From an uncultured Collinsella sp. (GTDB lineage Bacteria; Actinomycetota; Coriobacteriia; Coriobacteriales; Coriobacteriaceae), in assembly GCA_900544065.1 (NCBI GenBank), contig UQTR01000043.1, forward strand, positions 1-16,021: a stretch of DNA of 16,021 bases, written 5' to 3'. The notes under the pieces are model-generated. The model saw only the letters and a program-made list of their open reading frames with translations, did no database searches and was not told the origin of the DNA. Position 1 is the stretch's first letter; each line of letters starts with the position of its first letter. The translations under genes and the position numbers were made by a program. Below, piece by piece: positions 13,225-16,021 of this stretch.

Positions 13225-15921
13225 ATGGAAGAAATGCCCAAGAACTACGATCCGTCGACCAACGAGCCGGCGATCCTGCAGAAGTGGCTCGACGGCGGCT
13301 ACTATAAGCGCCGTGAGGGCGTGGGCGACTGCACCGTCACCATTCCGCCTCCCAACGTGACCGGCAAGCTCCACATGGGTCACGCCACCGACGACTCCAT
13401 CCAGGACGCCATCGTCCGTATGGCCCGCATGCGCGGCAAGTCCACGCGTTGGGTGCTCGGCACCGACCACGCCGGTATCGCCACACAGACCAAGGTCGAC
13501 AAGAAGCTCAAGAGCGAGGGCATCAGCCGCCTGGAGATCGGTCGCGACAAGTTCGTCGACGCCTGCTGGGACTGGACCCACGAGTACGGCGGCATCATCG
13601 TCGAGCAGATCAAGCGCATGGGCTGCTCCGTCGACTTCGACAACGAGCGCTTCACCATGGACGAGGATTACGCCCAGGCCGTGCGTAAGGTCTTCTGCGA
13701 CTGGTACCACGACGGCCTGATCTACCGTGGCAAGCGCATCGTCAACTGGTGCCCCAACTGCACCACCGCCATCTCGGATGATGAGGCCGAGTACAAGGAC
13801 GAGAAGGGCCACCTGTGGCACCTGCGCTACCCGCTGACCGAGCCGGTCAACGGCCAGGACTACATCGTCGTCGCCACTACGCGTCCCGAGACCATGCTCG
13901 GCGACACGGGCGTTGCCGTTTCCCCGAAGGACCCCGAGAAGGCCGCCTTCGTGGGCAAGACCGTCAAGCTTCCCATCGTCGACCGTGAGATCCCCATCTT
14001 TGAGGATTGGCATGTCGACGCCAACTTCGGTTCCGGCTTCGTTAAGGTTACTCCGGCCCACGACCCCAACGACTATGCCATGGGTCAGGCTCACGACCTG
14101 CCGCAGATCAACATCTTCGACGAGCACGCGGTGGTCGTCGAAGGCTACGGCGAGTTCACCGGCCTGAACCGCGACGAGTGCCGCGAGGCCGTCATCAAGT
14201 GGTTCGAGGAGCACGACCTGCTCGATCACGTCGAGGACCTCGATCACTCCGTCATGCACTGCTACCGTTGCGACTCTGCCCTGGAGCCGTGGCTGTCCGA
14301 GCAGTGGTTCGTCGCCGTCGATAAGCTCAAGGGGCCGGCGCTCGACGCCGTCAACTCCGGCAAGGTCACCTTCCACCCCGCGCGCTGGACGCAGACCTAC
14401 ACCACCTGGATGGAGAACCTCAAGGACTGGTGTATCAGCCGCCAGCTGTGGTGGGGCCACCGCATTCCCGTGTTCTACTGCGAGGACTGCGGCTGGGAGG
14501 ACGCCCTTACCGAGGACACCGATGTGTGCCCCAAGTGCGGCGGTCATCACGTGCATCAGGACGAGAACGTGTTGGACACCTGGTTCAGCTCGCAGCTGTG
14601 GACTTTCGCCACGCAGGGCTGGCCGCAAAAGCCGGAACTGCTCGAGGGACATCACCCCACGACGGCGCTCGTCACCGCGCGCGACATCATCGCGCTGTGG
14701 GTCGCCCGCATGGTCATGAGTTCGCTGTATTTCCTGGACGAGGTGCCGTTTAAGGACGTCGTCATCTATCCTACAATCCTGGCCAAGGACGGCAGCCGCA
14801 TGTCCAAGTCCAAGGGCAACGGCGTTGACCCCATGGATCTCATTGGCATGTACGGCGCCGATGCCATGCGTTACAACCTGCTGACGCTGTGCACCAACAA
14901 CCAGGACGTCAAGTTTGACGCGAACATCGATAAGAAGACCAAGAAGCTCATCGACAGCCCGCGTACCGACCAGGCTAAGTCGTTTGTGACCAAGATCTGG
15001 AACGCAAGCCGCTTCCTGCTCATGAACATGGAGGGCTACACGCCCGGTGAGCCCGTCGTGGAGACGCCGGCCGACGCCTGGATGTTCAGCCGCCTGGCCA
15101 AGGCCGTGAAGATGGTCACCGAGGGTATCGAGAACTACACCTTTGGCGATATGGCCCGCAGCGTGCAGCAGTTCTTCTGGAACGAGGTCTGCGACTGGTA
15201 CGTAGAGGTCACCAAGGCCCGCCTGAAGGGCGAGGGCCGTCTGCAGGCTCAGCGCAACCTGATCTTTGTGCTCGACACCTCCATTCGCCTTATGCACCCG
15301 CTCATGCCTTTTGTCACCGAGGAGATCTGGGACAACATGCCGGCGAGCGTGCTCGACCTGGACGCCGAGGGCAACGTGGACCGCGCCGAGGCGCTCATGA
15401 TCGCCAAGTGGCCTGAGCCCGCCGACTACGCCAAGTACGTTGACGAGCCCGCCGAGCGCGCGTTTGAGCTGTGCCGTACCGTCGTTTCCGCCGCCCGCGC
15501 CACGCGTTCGCGTTATCGCTTGAGCCCCAAGGCCGAGCTCGACGTGGTCGTGCGCGCCGGTGCCGAGGATATTGAGAAGCTCGAGAGCCTGCGCTCGACC
15601 ATCGAGCCGTTGGCGAACACCGCTTCGCTGGTCATGGGTACTGATGTTGAGAAGCCGGCTGCGAGCATTGCCGTGGTCGACAGCGGCGTCGAGGTCTTTG
15701 TGGTGCTCGAAGGCAAGGTTGATCTTTCGGCCGAGAAGGCGCGCCTGGAGAAGGAAATCGCCGCGGCCCAGAAGGAGCTCGCTGGCTGCGAGAAGACGCT
15801 TGCCAACGAGGGCTTTGTGGCTAAGGCCGCGCCCGCGGTGGTCCAGAAGAAGAGGGACCGTGCAGCTGAGCTCAAGGAGATCCTGGCGGCGCTGACTGCT
15901 CAGGTTGCTGACTTCTCGTAA
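13225..15921 (+). CDS. valS: Valyl-tRNA synthetase
   Basis: This class I enzyme charges tRNA-Val and edits mischarged threonine. It has 898 residues, normal for bacterial ValS. The HIGH motif reads HMGH (50-53), as is common in ValS, and the KMSKS motif reads RMSKS (525-529) in DGSRMSKSKGNG. The editing domain lies between them (near residues 200-330, with TTRPETMLGDT and HDPNDY). Cysteine pairs in CYRCDSALE and in CEDCGWED...CPKCGG suggest zinc binding. The C-terminal 60 residues form the ValS coiled-coil arm (EKARLEKEIAAAQKELAGCEK). GGGAGAG at 13214-13220 supports ATG 13225. The gene sits between two oppositely oriented hairpin repeats. The stop is TAA. Confidence 0.98.
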   Translation: MEEMPKNYDPSTNEPAILQKWLDGGYYKRREGVGDCTVTIPPPNVTGKLHMGHATDDSIQDAIVRMARMRGKSTRWVLGTDHAGIATQTKVDKKLKSEGISRLEIGRDKFVDACWDWTHEYGGIIVEQIKRMGCSVDFDNERFTMDEDYAQAVRKVFCDWYHDGLIYRGKRIVNWCPNCTTAISDDEAEYKDEKGHLWHLRYPLTEPVNGQDYIVVATTRPETMLGDTGVAVSPKDPEKAAFVGKTVKLPIVDREIPIFEDWHVDANFGSGFVKVTPAHDPNDYAMGQAHDLPQINIFDEHAVVVEGYGEFTGLNRDECREAVIKWFEEHDLLDHVEDLDHSVMHCYRCDSALEPWLSEQWFVAVDKLKGPALDAVNSGKVTFHPARWTQTYTTWMENLKDWCISRQLWWGHRIPVFYCEDCGWEDALTEDTDVCPKCGGHHVHQDENVLDTWFSSQLWTFATQGWPQKPELLEGHHPTTALVTARDIIALWVARMVMSSLYFLDEVPFKDVVIYPTILAKDGSRMSKSKGNGVDPMDLIGMYGADAMRYNLLTLCTNNQDVKFDANIDKKTKKLIDSPRTDQAKSFVTKIWNASRFLLMNMEGYTPGEPVVETPADAWMFSRLAKAVKMVTEGIENYTFGDMARSVQQFFWNEVCDWYVEVTKARLKGEGRLQAQRNLIFVLDTSIRLMHPLMPFVTEEIWDNMPASVLDLDAEGNVDRAEALMIAKWPEPADYAKYVDEPAERAFELCRTVVSAARATRSRYRLSPKAELDVVVRAGAEDIEKLESLRSTIEPLANTASLVMGTDVEKPAASIAVVDSGVEVFVVLEGKVDLSAEKARLEKEIAAAQKELAGCEKTLANEGFVAKAAPAVVQKKRDRAAELKEILAALTAQVADFS

Positions 15922-15972
15922 GCGTTACTGGGGGACGCGGTTTGGGGCATTGCTCGCTACTGCGGACAGTCC

Positions 15973-16017
15973 TGCTCGCACGAAGGCCACATTAAGTGGC
16001 CTTCGGCTCGTGCGGAA
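15973..16017 (+). repeat. Hairpin repeat core, copy 2
   Basis: GAAGGCCAC (15982-15990) pairs with GTGGCCTTC (15996-16004) around ATTAA. CGCAC (15977-15981) pairs with GTGCG (16010-16014) below a GGCTC bulge. It is the second copy of the element in the valS leader. The similarity extends a little upstream (CAGTCCTG here, CAGGTCCTGG there). The window ends too soon to see outer arms or the gene that follows; 15922-15960 shows no feature. Confidence 0.85.
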
Positions 16018-16021
16018 CTCG

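Noticed and set aside
12961..15297. 778-residue minus-strand frame opposite valS, and similar long frames opposite gdhA and the hydroxylase gene
   Set aside because: These are by-products of high GC and biased codons in the true genes; their repetitive Ala/Val/Gly/Leu/His composition resembles no protein family.
37..15921. In-frame TGA selenocysteine codon in a gene of the window
   Set aside because: Each complete gene runs uninterrupted to a TAA or TAG stop with family-typical length, so I found no selenoprotein here.
1..16021. CRISPR array, insertion sequence or phage gene
   Set aside because: No regularly spaced direct repeats, transposase motifs or phage proteins were seen; the repeats are isolated hairpins.

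Overview
The window is high-GC, with every gene on the + strand. It looks like a contig end from an anaerobic, selenocysteine-decoding member of the Coriobacteriia (high-GC Actinobacteria), perhaps a Collinsella-like gut bacterium. That placement is inferred from base composition, codon choice, the selenium genes and the tig-clpP-clpX-valS order; no taxonomic marker was tested. Bases 3-36 are an Illumina Nextera adapter with its 19-base transposon end, so genomic sequence begins at about base 37.

Selenium/molybdenum block (37-3491): the 3' end of selA overlaps selB by four bases. selC, the UGA-reading tRNA-Sec, follows with its own extended -10 promoter and a strong terminator. Next come mobA (molybdenum cofactor guanylylation) and a small protein with a cysteine-rich head and a DUF3343 / putative Se-S carrier tail. 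SelA charges tRNA-Sec with selenium, SelB takes it to the ribosome, and MobA makes the dinucleotide cofactor typical of Sec-containing formate dehydrogenases.

Metabolic block (3492-9134): gdhA (NADP-type glutamate dehydrogenase) has its own promoter, leader hairpin and a perfect terminator. A long hairpin repeat follows, then a two-gene molybdenum hydroxylase operon: an FAD subunit and a 943-residue fused [2Fe-2S]/Mo-binding subunit resembling E. coli YgfM/XdhD, a family linked to selenium-dependent hydroxylases. A terminator closes the operon.

Housekeeping block (9193-15921): tRNA-Leu(UAG), then tig, clpP, clpX (chaperone and protease) and valS. The 337-base gap between clpX and valS (12888-13224) has no gene but is dense with structure: a terminator, an 81-base near-perfect hairpin, a promoter-like site and a 113-base hairpin leader ending just before the valS ribosome binding site.

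The most unusual content is in the intergenic DNA. Three kinds of long hairpin occur. One kind is present twice, in opposite orientations on either side of valS, and two base pairs of its stem have changed in a compensatory way. None of the ten complete genes stops with TGA, which is notable in a high-GC genome that decodes UGA as selenocysteine. I saw no CRISPR array, transposase or phage gene, and no clearly new defence or metabolic system.
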